Assembly (NCBI GenBank): GCA_964551545.1
Contig: CAZKCT010000037.1
Coordinates: 1 to 18,060, forward strand
Direction of reading: 5' to 3'
Origin: Thiopontia sp964551545
GTDB taxonomy: Bacteria; Pseudomonadota; Gammaproteobacteria; GCF-002020875
DNA length: 18,060 bases
Shown: piece after piece, positions 1 to 7,079 of the stretch
How positions within the stretch are numbered: position 1 is the stretch's first letter
Layout of the letters: each line of letters begins with the position of its first letter
Translations under genes and position numbers: made by a program
Notes under the pieces: generated by a model
Told to the model about the DNA's origin: nothing
Database searches by the model: none
What the model saw: the letters and a program-made list of their open reading frames with translations, nothing else

Positions 1-249
1 CTGAATGCTCAGCGCGTGGATCTCGCGCTCCATCAGGTGATCTACGGCCTGATAGATCAGACGATGTTTCTGGATCAGGCTCTTGCCCTCAAACTGGGGT
101 GAGGCGATGTGTACGGTGAAGTGGCCTGCACCGCCAGCGGCCTTGTGGCCGGCATGCTCATCGGAATTATCCTCAATCTCCAGAGAGGTGGGGGCGAGTG
201 CCTCGGTCAGCAGTGTCTCAATCGCCGCAATCCGCTCCGCTGGACTCAT
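1..249 (-). CDS. bolA: BolA family protein (3' end outside window)
   Basis: An open frame of 83 codons runs from the ATG at 249-247 off the left edge, so the C-terminus is missing. The translation has the BolA hallmarks in order: a DEHAGHKAAGGAGHF segment near residues 30-44, then FEGKSL, then KHRLIYQAV, ending in EIHALSIQ. The conserved histidines (HAGH, KHR, IHAL) are those used by BolA proteins to bind a [2Fe-2S] cluster together with a monothiol glutaredoxin; the role in iron or redox signalling is known for the family and not shown here. The start is firm because ATG overlaps the yciI stop (ATGA), which implies translational coupling. It could equally be named YrbA/IbaG-like. The family call is secure, the subtype less so. 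Confidence 0.9.
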   Translation of the reverse strand, partial: MSPAERIAAIETLLTEALAPTSLEIEDNSDEHAGHKAAGGAGHFTVHIASPQFEGKSLIQKHRLIYQAVDHLMEREIHALSIQ

Positions 250-548
250 TGAGGGAAGACCTTCTTGAAGGGTTTTACGGTCACTTTCTGGTAGACGTTG
301 GCATGGATGTAGGGGTCGTCATCGGCCCATCTCTGTGCGGCTTCGAGTGATTCGAACTCTGCCACCACCAGACTGCCACTGAATCCGGCGGGGCCGGGAT
401 CTTCGCTGTCGATGGCGGGGTGGGGGCCGGCGATCAGCAGTCGTCCATCGGTCTGTAGTTGTTGCAGCCGCTCCAGATGGGCGGGGCGTGCCGCCAGTCG
501 ATCCTCAAGGCTGTTCTCTCGATCTTCACTGATGATGGCGTAAAACAT
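246..548 (-). CDS. yciI: YciI family protein
   Basis: This 100-residue protein matches the YciI family over its full length: MFYAIISED at the N-terminus, RPAHLERLQ with the conserved His at about residue 24, LLIAGPHPAIDSEDPG, then a FESLEAAQRWADDDPY block and a C-terminal VKPFKKVF. YciI proteins are small ferredoxin-like alpha/beta barrel dimers with a conserved His-Asp pair; their physiological reaction is not settled. The gene lies 5 nt after yciB and overlaps bolA by 4 nt. A GGAG inside the end of yciB, about 8 nt before the ATG, serves as ribosome binding site. The family is certain; the function is unknown. Confidence 0.93.
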   Translation of the reverse strand: MFYAIISEDRENSLEDRLAARPAHLERLQQLQTDGRLLIAGPHPAIDSEDPGPAGFSGSLVVAEFESLEAAQRWADDDPYIHANVYQKVTVKPFKKVFPQ

Positions 549-553
549 GGGGG

Positions 554-1138
554 TTACTCCGTTGGATTGGAGGGCTCTTCGGCAGGCTCCTCCTCAATAT
601 GGCGGGTCATGTAGAAGGCCTGGGCGAGGACAAAGGTGAAGGTGAGTCCCATCACCCCGAACAGTTTGAAGTTGACCCAGATCTCCTCGCGGCTCTTCTC
701 GTCGAGATCGAGCCCGTAGTAGAAGGCGACATAGATATTGATGAAGCCGACGATGATGAAGAAGATGGCCCAGCTCCAGTTGAGGCGGTTCCAGATCGGC
801 TTGGGCAGGACCACGCTGCCGCCCATCATCCGCTCCACCAGCGGCTTCTCGCCAATGTAGAGGCTGCCGATGAAGGCGAGGCCAAAGATCCAGTTGACCA
901 CGGTGACCTTCCATTTGATAAAGAGCGCATCCTGAAAGATCAGGGTGGCACCACCGAGTACTGCAATCAGCCCCAGTGTGATCAGGTGCATCTTCTCGAA
1001 GCGGCGGTGCTTCATCCAGAAGAGTGCCACCTGCAGGGCTGAGGCGGCAATGGCGACGCCGGTCGCTACAAAGATGTCGTAGGTTTTGTAGGCGACAAAG
1101 AAGAGGATGACGGGGAAGAGATCGAACAGAAATTTCAT
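554..1138 (-). CDS. yciB: Inner membrane septation protein A (YciB/IspZ)
   Basis: This is a polytopic membrane protein of 194 residues when started at MKFLFDLFPVILFFVAY, the usual YciB/IspZ opening. About five hydrophobic helices are visible, with family motifs FWMKHRRFEKMHL and WRLNW-like 'WNRLNWSWAIFF', and an acidic C-terminal tail rich in Glu and Pro. The family is linked to cell envelope and septation: it interacts with elongation and division proteins in E. coli, and intracellular spreading in Shigella needs it. An in-frame upstream ATG at 1186 would add 16 residues, but that extension does not fit the family. Neither start has a good Shine-Dalgarno; a pyrimidine stretch CTCCTCC precedes the chosen ATG. 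First gene of yciB-yciI-bolA. Confidence 0.92.
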   Translation of the reverse strand: MKFLFDLFPVILFFVAYKTYDIFVATGVAIAASALQVALFWMKHRRFEKMHLITLGLIAVLGGATLIFQDALFIKWKVTVVNWIFGLAFIGSLYIGEKPLVERMMGGSVVLPKPIWNRLNWSWAIFFIIVGFINIYVAFYYGLDLDEKSREEIWVNFKLFGVMGLTFTFVLAQAFYMTRHIEEEPAEEPSNPTE

Positions 1139-1202
1139 GATAGGAGGAGTAGAATAGCGGCCTTGTAATAGATCGAATAATAGCATACCTCTTTACTCAA
1201 TT

Positions 1203-2081
1203 ATGTCGCCCAGCCAAGGAACGAGGCCGTGTAACTACGACCTCCATAGCCACTCAACCGTCTCTGATGGCACCCTTACGCCGGGTGACCTGGTGGCGCG
1301 TGCCGCAGAAAAAGGGGTTAATGTGTTGGCGCTGACTGATCACGATGAGGTGGCGGGTGTGGCCAGTGCAAGAGAGGCTGCAGTAGAGCACGGCATTACC
1401 TTGATTGGTGGCGTTGAGGTCTCTGTCACCTGGGGGAAGCAGACGGTTCATATTGTGGGGTTGAATGTCGATCCAGAGAGTGAGCGGCTACAGAGTGGAC
1501 TCGCCAAGCTGCGGGAGTATCGGCAGTGGCGAGGGGAAGAGATTGGTCGTCGTCTGGAGAAGGCGGGGATTAGTGGTGCTTATGAGGGGGCGCTGGAACG
1601 TTGCAAGGGGAATCTTCTGACACGCACTCACTATGGTCGATTCCTGCTTGAAACTGGTGAAGTGGATCAGATGCGAGATGCCTTCAAGCGTTATCTGCTG
1701 CGCGGTAAACCAGGGTATGTCTCTGGTCGATGGGCGGCCCTGGAGGATGCTGTCGGATGGATTCGAGATGCAGGTGGTGTGGCGGCAGTGGCTCATCCTG
1801 CGCGCTATAACATGACCCGTACCAAGTTGCGGTCGCTGTTTGGGGAGTTTATCGAGTGCGGTGGCGAGGGGCTGGAGGTGGTCTCCAGTAGTCATAATGA
1901 CAATGAGATTCGCACCATGGCACAGCATGCGGTCGATCTTGGGCTGGCGGCATCCCGTGGCTCTGATTTTCATGAACCAGCCAACCGTTGGGTGGAGCTG
2001 GGGCGATTGCCAGCGCTCCCCAAGAAATGTGAACCGATCTGGGAACGCTGGGAAACGCCCTCTCAGCGGATGGTGGGATAG
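1203..2081 (+). CDS. rnm: PHP-domain 5'-3' exoribonuclease, RNase AM / YciV-like
   Basis: This 292-residue protein has PHP phosphoesterase metal motifs: DLHSHST (residues 13-19), SDG (Asp22), LTDHDE (Asp46-His47-Asp48), GVEVS (Glu72), HIVG (His83), AVAHPARY in the second half and RGSDFHEP near the C-terminus. Length and motif order match E. coli YciV (RNase AM, Rnm), which hydrolyses 3',5'-nucleotide bisphosphates and matures the 5' ends of 23S, 16S and 5S rRNA. The older label 'TrpH family' applies to the same group. The ATG at 1203 has no clear Shine-Dalgarno, but no other start keeps the DLHSHST motif near the N-terminus. yciO follows after 9 nt, as in many gammaproteobacteria. Confidence 0.88.
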   Translation: MSPSQGTRPCNYDLHSHSTVSDGTLTPGDLVARAAEKGVNVLALTDHDEVAGVASAREAAVEHGITLIGGVEVSVTWGKQTVHIVGLNVDPESERLQSGLAKLREYRQWRGEEIGRRLEKAGISGAYEGALERCKGNLLTRTHYGRFLLETGEVDQMRDAFKRYLLRGKPGYVSGRWAALEDAVGWIRDAGGVAAVAHPARYNMTRTKLRSLFGEFIECGGEGLEVVSSSHNDNEIRTMAQHAVDLGLAASRGSDFHEPANRWVELGRLPALPKKCEPIWERWETPSQRMVG

Positions 2082-2090
2082 GGCACTGTT

Positions 2091-2711
2091 ATGGCACGTA
2101 TTCTTGAGATTCATCCCGTTAATCCGCAGCCTCGGCTGATTCAGCAGGCCGTTGAGATCATTCATCGGGGGGGCGTGGTTGCTTATCCCACAGATTCCAG
2201 TTATGCGCTGGGGTGCCATATCGGGGACAAGCAGGCGATGGAGCGCATTCGCCGTATCCGCCGTGTGGGCAATGATCACAACTTTACGCTGGTCTGCCCC
2301 AATCTGGCTGATCTCAGTCTCTATGCCAAGGTGGACAATACCTCGTTTCGCCTGATGAAGCGGGTGATGCCTGGCCCCTATACGCTGATCTTGAAGGCGA
2401 GTCGCGAGGTGCCGCGGCGGCTGCAGCACCCCAAAAAGAAGACCATCGGGCTGCGTGTGCCGGATCATCCAGTCGCTCATGCGCTGATGGAGGCGCTGGG
2501 TGAGCCATTGATGAGCTCGACCCTGATCCCGCCTGAGGCAGAATTTCCACTCAATGACCCGTTCGAGATTGATCAGGCGATGGGGCATGAGATCGATCTG
2601 ATTATCGATGGTGGACACTGCGGGGTGGAGGCGACCACGGTGGTCCATATGGTTGATGGCATTCCCGAGGTAACGCGGGTCGGTTGTGGTGATCCGGCAC
2701 CGTTCGAGTAG
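2091..2711 (+). CDS. yciO: YciO-type Sua5/YciO/YrdC family protein
   Basis: At 206 residues this has the length of E. coli YciO. It contains the Sua5/YrdC fold signatures GGVVAYPTDSSYALGC (about 28-43), the RRIRRVGNDHNFTLVC segment, MPGPYTLIL and TIGLRVPDHPVAHAL, followed by EPLMSSTLI. Relatives TsaC/Sua5 make threonylcarbamoyl-AMP for tRNA t6A37. YciO proteins form a separate subgroup whose main role is unclear, and the substitution at the canonical KRP motif (RRVGND here) fits YciO rather than TsaC. It sits 9 nt after the PHP gene, probably in the same transcript. Whether it contributes to t6A synthesis cannot be read from the sequence. Confidence 0.9.
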   Translation: MARILEIHPVNPQPRLIQQAVEIIHRGGVVAYPTDSSYALGCHIGDKQAMERIRRIRRVGNDHNFTLVCPNLADLSLYAKVDNTSFRLMKRVMPGPYTLILKASREVPRRLQHPKKKTIGLRVPDHPVAHALMEALGEPLMSSTLIPPEAEFPLNDPFEIDQAMGHEIDLIIDGGHCGVEATTVVHMVDGIPEVTRVGCGDPAPFE

Positions 2712-2737
2712 CCCCTCGCAAGCGTCCCCCAGAAGGG

Positions 2738-2743
2738 TATAAT
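2738..2743 (+). promoter_or_regulatory. Candidate -10 element (TATAAT) for the M50 protease gene
   Basis: A perfect TATAAT lies between yciO and the M50 gene, only 8 nt before the ATG. No good -35 hexamer is seen 16-18 bp upstream. If used, transcription would start around 2750, giving a leader of about 2 nt. Confidence 0.4.
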
Positions 2744-2751
2744 TCCCCACA

Positions 2752-3408
2752 ATGAACGACTTTTCGATGATGCAGACCATCGCCATCTGGGCGCTTCCGG
2801 TGCTGTTTGCAATCACCGTCCATGAGGTGGCCCACGGCTGGATGGCCAAGCAGTTGGGCGACAAGACCGCGATGATGATGGGGCGGTTGACGCTGAATCC
2901 CATTCGTCATATTGATCCAGTGGGAACGATTGCGGTGCCGCTTCTTTTGGTGGTGCTGCAGACCGGTTTTGTCTTTGGCTGGGCGCGCCCAGTACCGGTG
3001 ACAGTTGAAAACTTACGTAGTCCCAAACGGGATATGGTCTGGGTGGCGCTGGCGGGGCCATTTTCCAACGGAGTGATGGCGCTGATCTGGCTGCTGATGA
3101 TGGTGGTCGGCGTGGCACTGCATGGCACCCTCGACTGGGTGGCCGAACCATTGGTCTACATGGGGCAGGCCGGGGTGTTGATCAATATTGTGTTGATGAT
3201 CCTCAACCTGATTCCGTTGCCACCGCTGGATGGCGGACGCATTGTGACAGGGCTGCTGCCGGGACGACTCTCGTGGCAGTTCAGTCGGTTGGAACCCTAC
3301 GGCTTCTTTGTCCTGATTGGTTTGTTGGCAACCGGGCTGCTGGGGCAGCTGATCGGACCGCCAATCCATGGCACAACCAATTTTCTCTTTTCACTGATCG
3401 GTCTGTAA
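2752..3408 (+). CDS. Site-2 protease family membrane metalloprotease (M50)
   Basis: This 218-residue integral membrane protein has the zinc motif HEVAH at residues 24-28 in the first hydrophobic helix, then NPIRHIDPVGT (49-59), AGPFSN (101-106) and NLIPLPPLDGGR (152-163), whose Asp160 is the third zinc ligand of site-2 proteases. There is no PDZ domain and no long loop, so it belongs to the short M50 subgroup (often called YwhC/Rv-type or 'site-2 protease family protein') rather than RseP. The substrate is unknown. It lies between yciO and trpS. No Shine-Dalgarno precedes the ATG (CCCCACA), while TATAAT ends 8 nt upstream, so a near-leaderless mRNA is possible. M6 or M7 could be alternative starts. 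Confidence 0.9.
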   Translation: MNDFSMMQTIAIWALPVLFAITVHEVAHGWMAKQLGDKTAMMMGRLTLNPIRHIDPVGTIAVPLLLVVLQTGFVFGWARPVPVTVENLRSPKRDMVWVALAGPFSNGVMALIWLLMMVVGVALHGTLDWVAEPLVYMGQAGVLINIVLMILNLIPLPPLDGGRIVTGLLPGRLSWQFSRLEPYGFFVLIGLLATGLLGQLIGPPIHGTTNFLFSLIGL

Positions 3409-3431
3409 TGACCACCCACTCATAACGAAGC

Positions 3432-4667
3432 ATGAACACAAAAAGCAGTAGCCACTCCACCGTTCCATCACAATTTCAGCGTGTGGTCTCCGGGATGCGT
3501 CCCACAGGTAATCTCCATCTCGGCCACTATCACGGTGTGCTGAAGAACTGGGTCAAGTTGCAGCGCGAGTATGAGTGCTTCTTCTTTGTGGCCGACTGGC
3601 ATGCGCTGACCACCCACTATGATGACCCCTCGGTGATTGAGCGGAGTGTCTGGGAGATGGTGATTGACTGGCTTGCTGCTGGGGTTAACCCAAGTGATGC
3701 GCGGATCTTTATCCAATCACGTGTGCCGGAGCATGCCGAGTTGCACACCCTGTTGTCGATGATGACGCCGCTGAGCTGGCTGGAGCGGGTCCCCACCTAC
3801 AAGGATCAGCAAGAGAAGCTGAAACATAAAGATTTATCCACCTACGGGTTCCTCGGTTATCCACTGCTACAGAGTGCCGATATTCTCGCCTATCGGGCTG
3901 GGCAGGTACCGGTAGGTGAGGATCAGGTGGCCCATGTCGAGCTGACGCGTGAGGTAGCACGGCGCTTTAACCACCTTTACGGTAAAGAGCCTGGCTTTGA
4001 GGAGAAGGCGGAGAGCGCAGCCAAGAAGATGGGGAAGAAGAGTGCCAAGCTCTACAATCGCCTGCGCAAGAGCTTCCAGGAAGAGGGAGACCATGAGGCG
4101 CTGGAGACCGCTCGTGCGCTGTTGGAGTCACAGCAGAATATTACCCTGGGAGATCGGGAGCGACTCTTCGGCTATCTCGAAGGGGGTGGGAAGATCATCC
4201 TGCCAGAGCCACAGGCGCTGCTGACCAAGGCCTCCAGGATGCCGGGGCTGGATGGGCAGAAGATGTCGAAGTCTTACAACAACACTATCTCATTGCGAGA
4301 GGATCCCGCTGAAGCGGAGAGGAAGATTCGTACCATGCCGACTGACCCGGCACGGGTGCGCAAGACCGATCCGGGTGATCCGGCGAAGTGTCCGGTCTGG
4401 GAGTTTCATCAGGTCTATACCAATGAGGCACAGCGCGACGAGTTGGCTGAGGGGTGCCGCTCTGCGGGCATCGGTTGCCTGGACTGTAAGCAGTCAGTCA
4501 TTGATGGGGTCATGAAAGAGCTGTTGCCGATGCGTGAGCGTGCCAAGAAATTTACTGAAGACCCCAGCCTGGTGAAGAATATTATCGATGAGGGCAGTGA
4601 GCTGGCCCGTGATGAGGCGAAGCGCACCATGCTTGAGGTGCGGCAGGCGATGGGGCTTCAATACTGA
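3432..4667 (+). CDS. trpS: Tryptophanyl-tRNA synthetase, long form with insertion and Cys cluster
   Basis: This class I synthetase charges tRNA-Trp. The HIGH motif reads HLGH (residues 29-32, in TGNLHLGHY) and the KMSKS loop is at 277-281. At 411 residues it is longer than the roughly 330-residue E. coli type. The extra length is a charged, probably helical insertion at about 186-255, between the NHLYG and LPEPQALLT segments, that I recall from the long pseudomonad TrpRS. Four cysteines, C320, C342, C349 and C352 (C-x21-C-x6-C-x2-C), resemble the ligand set of the [4Fe-4S] cluster in Thermotoga maritima TrpRS. The stop overlaps the scpA start by one base (TGATG), implying coupling. There is only a weak ribosome binding site. 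Confidence 0.96.
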   Translation: MNTKSSSHSTVPSQFQRVVSGMRPTGNLHLGHYHGVLKNWVKLQREYECFFFVADWHALTTHYDDPSVIERSVWEMVIDWLAAGVNPSDARIFIQSRVPEHAELHTLLSMMTPLSWLERVPTYKDQQEKLKHKDLSTYGFLGYPLLQSADILAYRAGQVPVGEDQVAHVELTREVARRFNHLYGKEPGFEEKAESAAKKMGKKSAKLYNRLRKSFQEEGDHEALETARALLESQQNITLGDRERLFGYLEGGGKIILPEPQALLTKASRMPGLDGQKMSKSYNNTISLREDPAEAERKIRTMPTDPARVRKTDPGDPAKCPVWEFHQVYTNEAQRDELAEGCRSAGIGCLDCKQSVIDGVMKELLPMRERAKKFTEDPSLVKNIIDEGSELARDEAKRTMLEVRQAMGLQY

Positions 4668-5533
4668 TGACTCGTCAGCTCCCACTCGACGACAGCACCA
4701 CAGTCGATCCCGAGCAGGAGCAGTTGCTGCAGGAGATCCGCGTCTCTGGAGAGTCGCTGCAGGAGCTTCCCAAAGATCTCTATATTCCGCCAGAGTCACT
4801 GAAAGTGGTTCTGGAGGCCTTTGAGGGGCCGCTCGATCTACTGCTCTATCTGATTCGGAAGCAGAATCTTGACGTGCTCAATATTCCAATTGCGGAGGTG
4901 ACTCGGCAATACATGGGTTATGTGGAGATGATGCAGACGCTCAACCTGGAGTTGGCCGCAGAATATTTGGTGATGGCGGCGCTGTTGGCGGAGATCAAAT
5001 CACGGATGCTCCTTCCACGCCATGAGGATGTCGAGGATGAGGATGATCCACGGGCCGAATTGATTCGCAGGCTGCAGGAGTATGAGCAGTTCAAGCGTGC
5101 GGCCGAGGAGTTGAACGAGTTGCCTCGGCTGGAGCGAGACATCAATCCGGTGGAAATTGCGCCCCCCAGTCGTGGGCCACGACCACAGCCAGAGGTTCAG
5201 CTGCAGGCACTATTGACTGCCTTTAGTGACGTGCTGCAGCGGGCCGAACTGTTCAATAGTCACCATGTGCAGAAAGAGCCGCTGTCGATTCGTGAGCGGA
5301 TGAGCAGTGTGCTGGCTCAGCTGGAAGAGGTGGCCAAGAGTGATAGTCCGATCATTGAGTTTGGCGCACTGTTCGATCCTGAGGAGGGGCGGATGGGCGT
5401 GGTCATCAGTCTGATGGCGGTGTTGGAGTTGATCAAGGAGGCGTTGATTGGGGTGGTGCAGAATGCCCCGTACGGTCCCATCTATATCGTTCCACCATCA
5501 GAGCTTTCAGTAGAGAAGGGGGAGCGAATCTGA
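4667..5533 (+). CDS. scpA: Segregation and condensation protein A
   Basis: ScpA is the kleisin that bridges the SMC ATPase heads and recruits ScpB in the bacterial condensin. The SMC-neck-binding N-domain is visible as AFEGPLDLLLYLIRKQNLDV (about 51-70), IPIAEVTRQYM and LAAEYLVMAALLAEIKSRMLLP. An acidic linker (EDVEDEDDPRAE) and a C-terminal winged-helix segment (MGVVISLMAVLELIKEAL) follow. The protein is 288 residues, with about 45 residues ahead of the kleisin domain, longer than the typical 250. Its start is set by the TGATG overlap with trpS, and it overlaps scpB by one base in the same way. Presence of scpAB implies an SMC elsewhere in the genome rather than MukBEF. Confidence 0.95.
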   Translation: MTRQLPLDDSTTVDPEQEQLLQEIRVSGESLQELPKDLYIPPESLKVVLEAFEGPLDLLLYLIRKQNLDVLNIPIAEVTRQYMGYVEMMQTLNLELAAEYLVMAALLAEIKSRMLLPRHEDVEDEDDPRAELIRRLQEYEQFKRAAEELNELPRLERDINPVEIAPPSRGPRPQPEVQLQALLTAFSDVLQRAELFNSHHVQKEPLSIRERMSSVLAQLEEVAKSDSPIIEFGALFDPEEGRMGVVISLMAVLELIKEALIGVVQNAPYGPIYIVPPSELSVEKGERI

Positions 5534-6192
5534 TGGAGACCAATCTGAAAAATATTGTTGAGGCGACGCTGATGGCAGCGGGTCGCCCCGTCAGCGTGAA
5601 AGGCCTGTTGGCACTGTTTGAAGAGGATGCCCAGCCAGAGCGCAAAGCGGTTGTGGCTGCGTTGAAAGAGCTGCAACAGGAGTGTGAAGGTCGAGGGTAC
5701 GAGATTGTTGAGGTGGCCAGTGGTTGGCGCATGCAGGTGCGGCAGGAGCTGTCGACCTGGGTCAATCGCTTGTGGGAAGAGAAGCCAGCCCGCTACTCCC
5801 GTGCGCTGTTGGAGACGATGGCGCTGATCGCCTATCGCCAGCCGATCACACGTGGTGAGATCGAGGATATCCGTGGGGTGGCCGTCAGTACGAATATTAT
5901 GAAGACCCTGCAAGAGCGGGAGTGGGTGCGGATGCTGGGTCATCGTGAGGTGCCGGGGCGTCCAGCGATCTACGGCACCACGCGCAAGTTTCTCGACTAC
6001 TTTGGGTTGAAGACGTTGGAGGAGTTACCAACGCTGGTGGCGCTGAAGGAGTTGGGGGCGATGAATGAGAGCTTTGAGCTGGAACAGGAAGAGCTGGATG
6101 ATCTGGAGGGCGAGGAGGAGCGGGTCGACCTGCGCTTGGTTGTTAATGAAGAGTCTATAGAGGCGTCCAGCCTTGATGAGGAAGAAGAGTGA
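5533..6192 (+). CDS. scpB: Segregation and condensation protein B
   Basis: ScpB is the paired winged-helix partner that dimerises and binds the ScpA linker. Family blocks are present: NIVEATLMAAGRPVSVKGLLALF at the N-terminus, RGYEIVEVASGWRMQVRQE, RALLETMALIAYRQPITRGEIEDIRGV in the centre, and ILGHREVPGRP-like 'MLGHREVPGRPAIYGTT' with TRKFLDYFGL. It has 219 residues, including a strongly acidic C-terminal tail (runs of Glu and Asp) typical of proteobacterial ScpB. The start overlaps the scpA stop by one base and the stop overlaps the rluB GTG by four, so stoichiometry may be set by translational coupling. Confidence 0.95.
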   Translation: METNLKNIVEATLMAAGRPVSVKGLLALFEEDAQPERKAVVAALKELQQECEGRGYEIVEVASGWRMQVRQELSTWVNRLWEEKPARYSRALLETMALIAYRQPITRGEIEDIRGVAVSTNIMKTLQEREWVRMLGHREVPGRPAIYGTTRKFLDYFGLKTLEELPTLVALKELGAMNESFELEQEELDDLEGEEERVDLRLVVNEESIEASSLDEEEE

Positions 6193-7079
6193 GTGACGAG
6201 ATCGATCGTTCCGAAGAGGAGCAAGCCCCAGAGGGAGAGCGGCTGCAGAAGGTGATGGCACGGGCCGGGATGGGATCTCGCCGCCAGGTGGAGCAGTGGA
6301 TTCGTGAGGGAAGAATCAAGGTCAATCGCCAGCCGGCAACGCTCGGCATGCGGGTCACGGCGACGGATGAGATTCGCCTGAATGGAGACCGGGTTCACCC
6401 CTTCCCCAAAGAGGGGGCAGCCCCCCGTACTCGAGTGTTGCTCTACCACAAGCCAGCTGGGCAGATGACAACCCGTCGCGATCCGGAGGGACGGGATACC
6501 GTCTTTGAGCATCTGCCCAAGGTGCAGGGTGCGCGCTGGATTGCTGTGGGGCGGCTCGATTACAACACCTCTGGATTGCTGCTGTTTACCACCGATGGAG
6601 ATCTGGCCAACCGTCTGATGCACCCCTCGGCAGCGGTGGATCGAGAATATGCGGTGCGGACGCTGGGTGAGGCGAGTGAAGCGCAGCTTGAGCAGCTACG
6701 TAATGGGGTTGAGCTGGAAGATGGGATGGCGCGCTTCTCCGATATTGTTGAATCAGGCGGGAAAGGGGTCAACCACTGGTACCATGTGGTGCTGCAGGAG
6801 GGGCGGAACCGGGAGGTTCGAAGAATGTGGGAGGCCGTGGGGATCACGGTCAGTCGCTTGATGCGGGTTCGTTATGGCCCTATTTTGCTGGGCAATCGAG
6901 TGCGGACAGGTAAGAGCCGCGAACTGGACCGGGAAGAGATACGGTTGCTGCAACAGATTGCTGGGGCGGAGGTGAGTGAGCCGCTGGGCCTCAAGTCCTC
7001 TCCTCGCGCCAAGAGTCCCGCCTCTCAGCAGCGGAAGATCCACCATCGAAGTGGTGGTCAACGTGGCAAACGTCGCTGA
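6189..7079 (+). CDS. rluB: 23S rRNA pseudouridine synthase RluB
   Basis: This RsuA/RluB-family enzyme isomerises uridine in 23S rRNA; E. coli RluB acts at U2605 in the peptidyl transferase region. An S4 RNA-binding domain occupies about residues 17-60 (ERLQKVMARAGMGSRRQVEQ). The catalytic block GRLDYNTSGLLLFTTDGDLA carries the nucleophilic Asp124. A basic tail (SPASQQRKIHHRSGGQRGKRR region) probably contacts rRNA. It has 296 residues, near the E. coli length. It starts at GTG, which overlaps the scpB stop by 4 nt (GTGA). RluE/RluF and RsuA are the nearest alternatives, but size, S4 domain, basic tail and linkage to scpB favour RluB. Confidence 0.92.
   Translation: MSDEIDRSEEEQAPEGERLQKVMARAGMGSRRQVEQWIREGRIKVNRQPATLGMRVTATDEIRLNGDRVHPFPKEGAAPRTRVLLYHKPAGQMTTRRDPEGRDTVFEHLPKVQGARWIAVGRLDYNTSGLLLFTTDGDLANRLMHPSAAVDREYAVRTLGEASEAQLEQLRNGVELEDGMARFSDIVESGGKGVNHWYHVVLQEGRNREVRRMWEAVGITVSRLMRVRYGPILLGNRVRTGKSRELDREEIRLLQQIAGAEVSEPLGLKSSPRAKSPASQQRKIHHRSGGQRGKRR

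Noticed and set aside
1143..1149. GGAGGAG on the plus strand as a ribosome binding site in the yciB/rnm gap
   Set aside because: It is followed by TTG TAA with no usable frame and is too far from the rnm ATG.
1488..2903. Long minus-strand open frame (471 codons) opposite the PHP and yciO genes
   Set aside because: It is antisense to two well-conserved genes, has no recognisable motif and a composition expected from mirrored codon bias.
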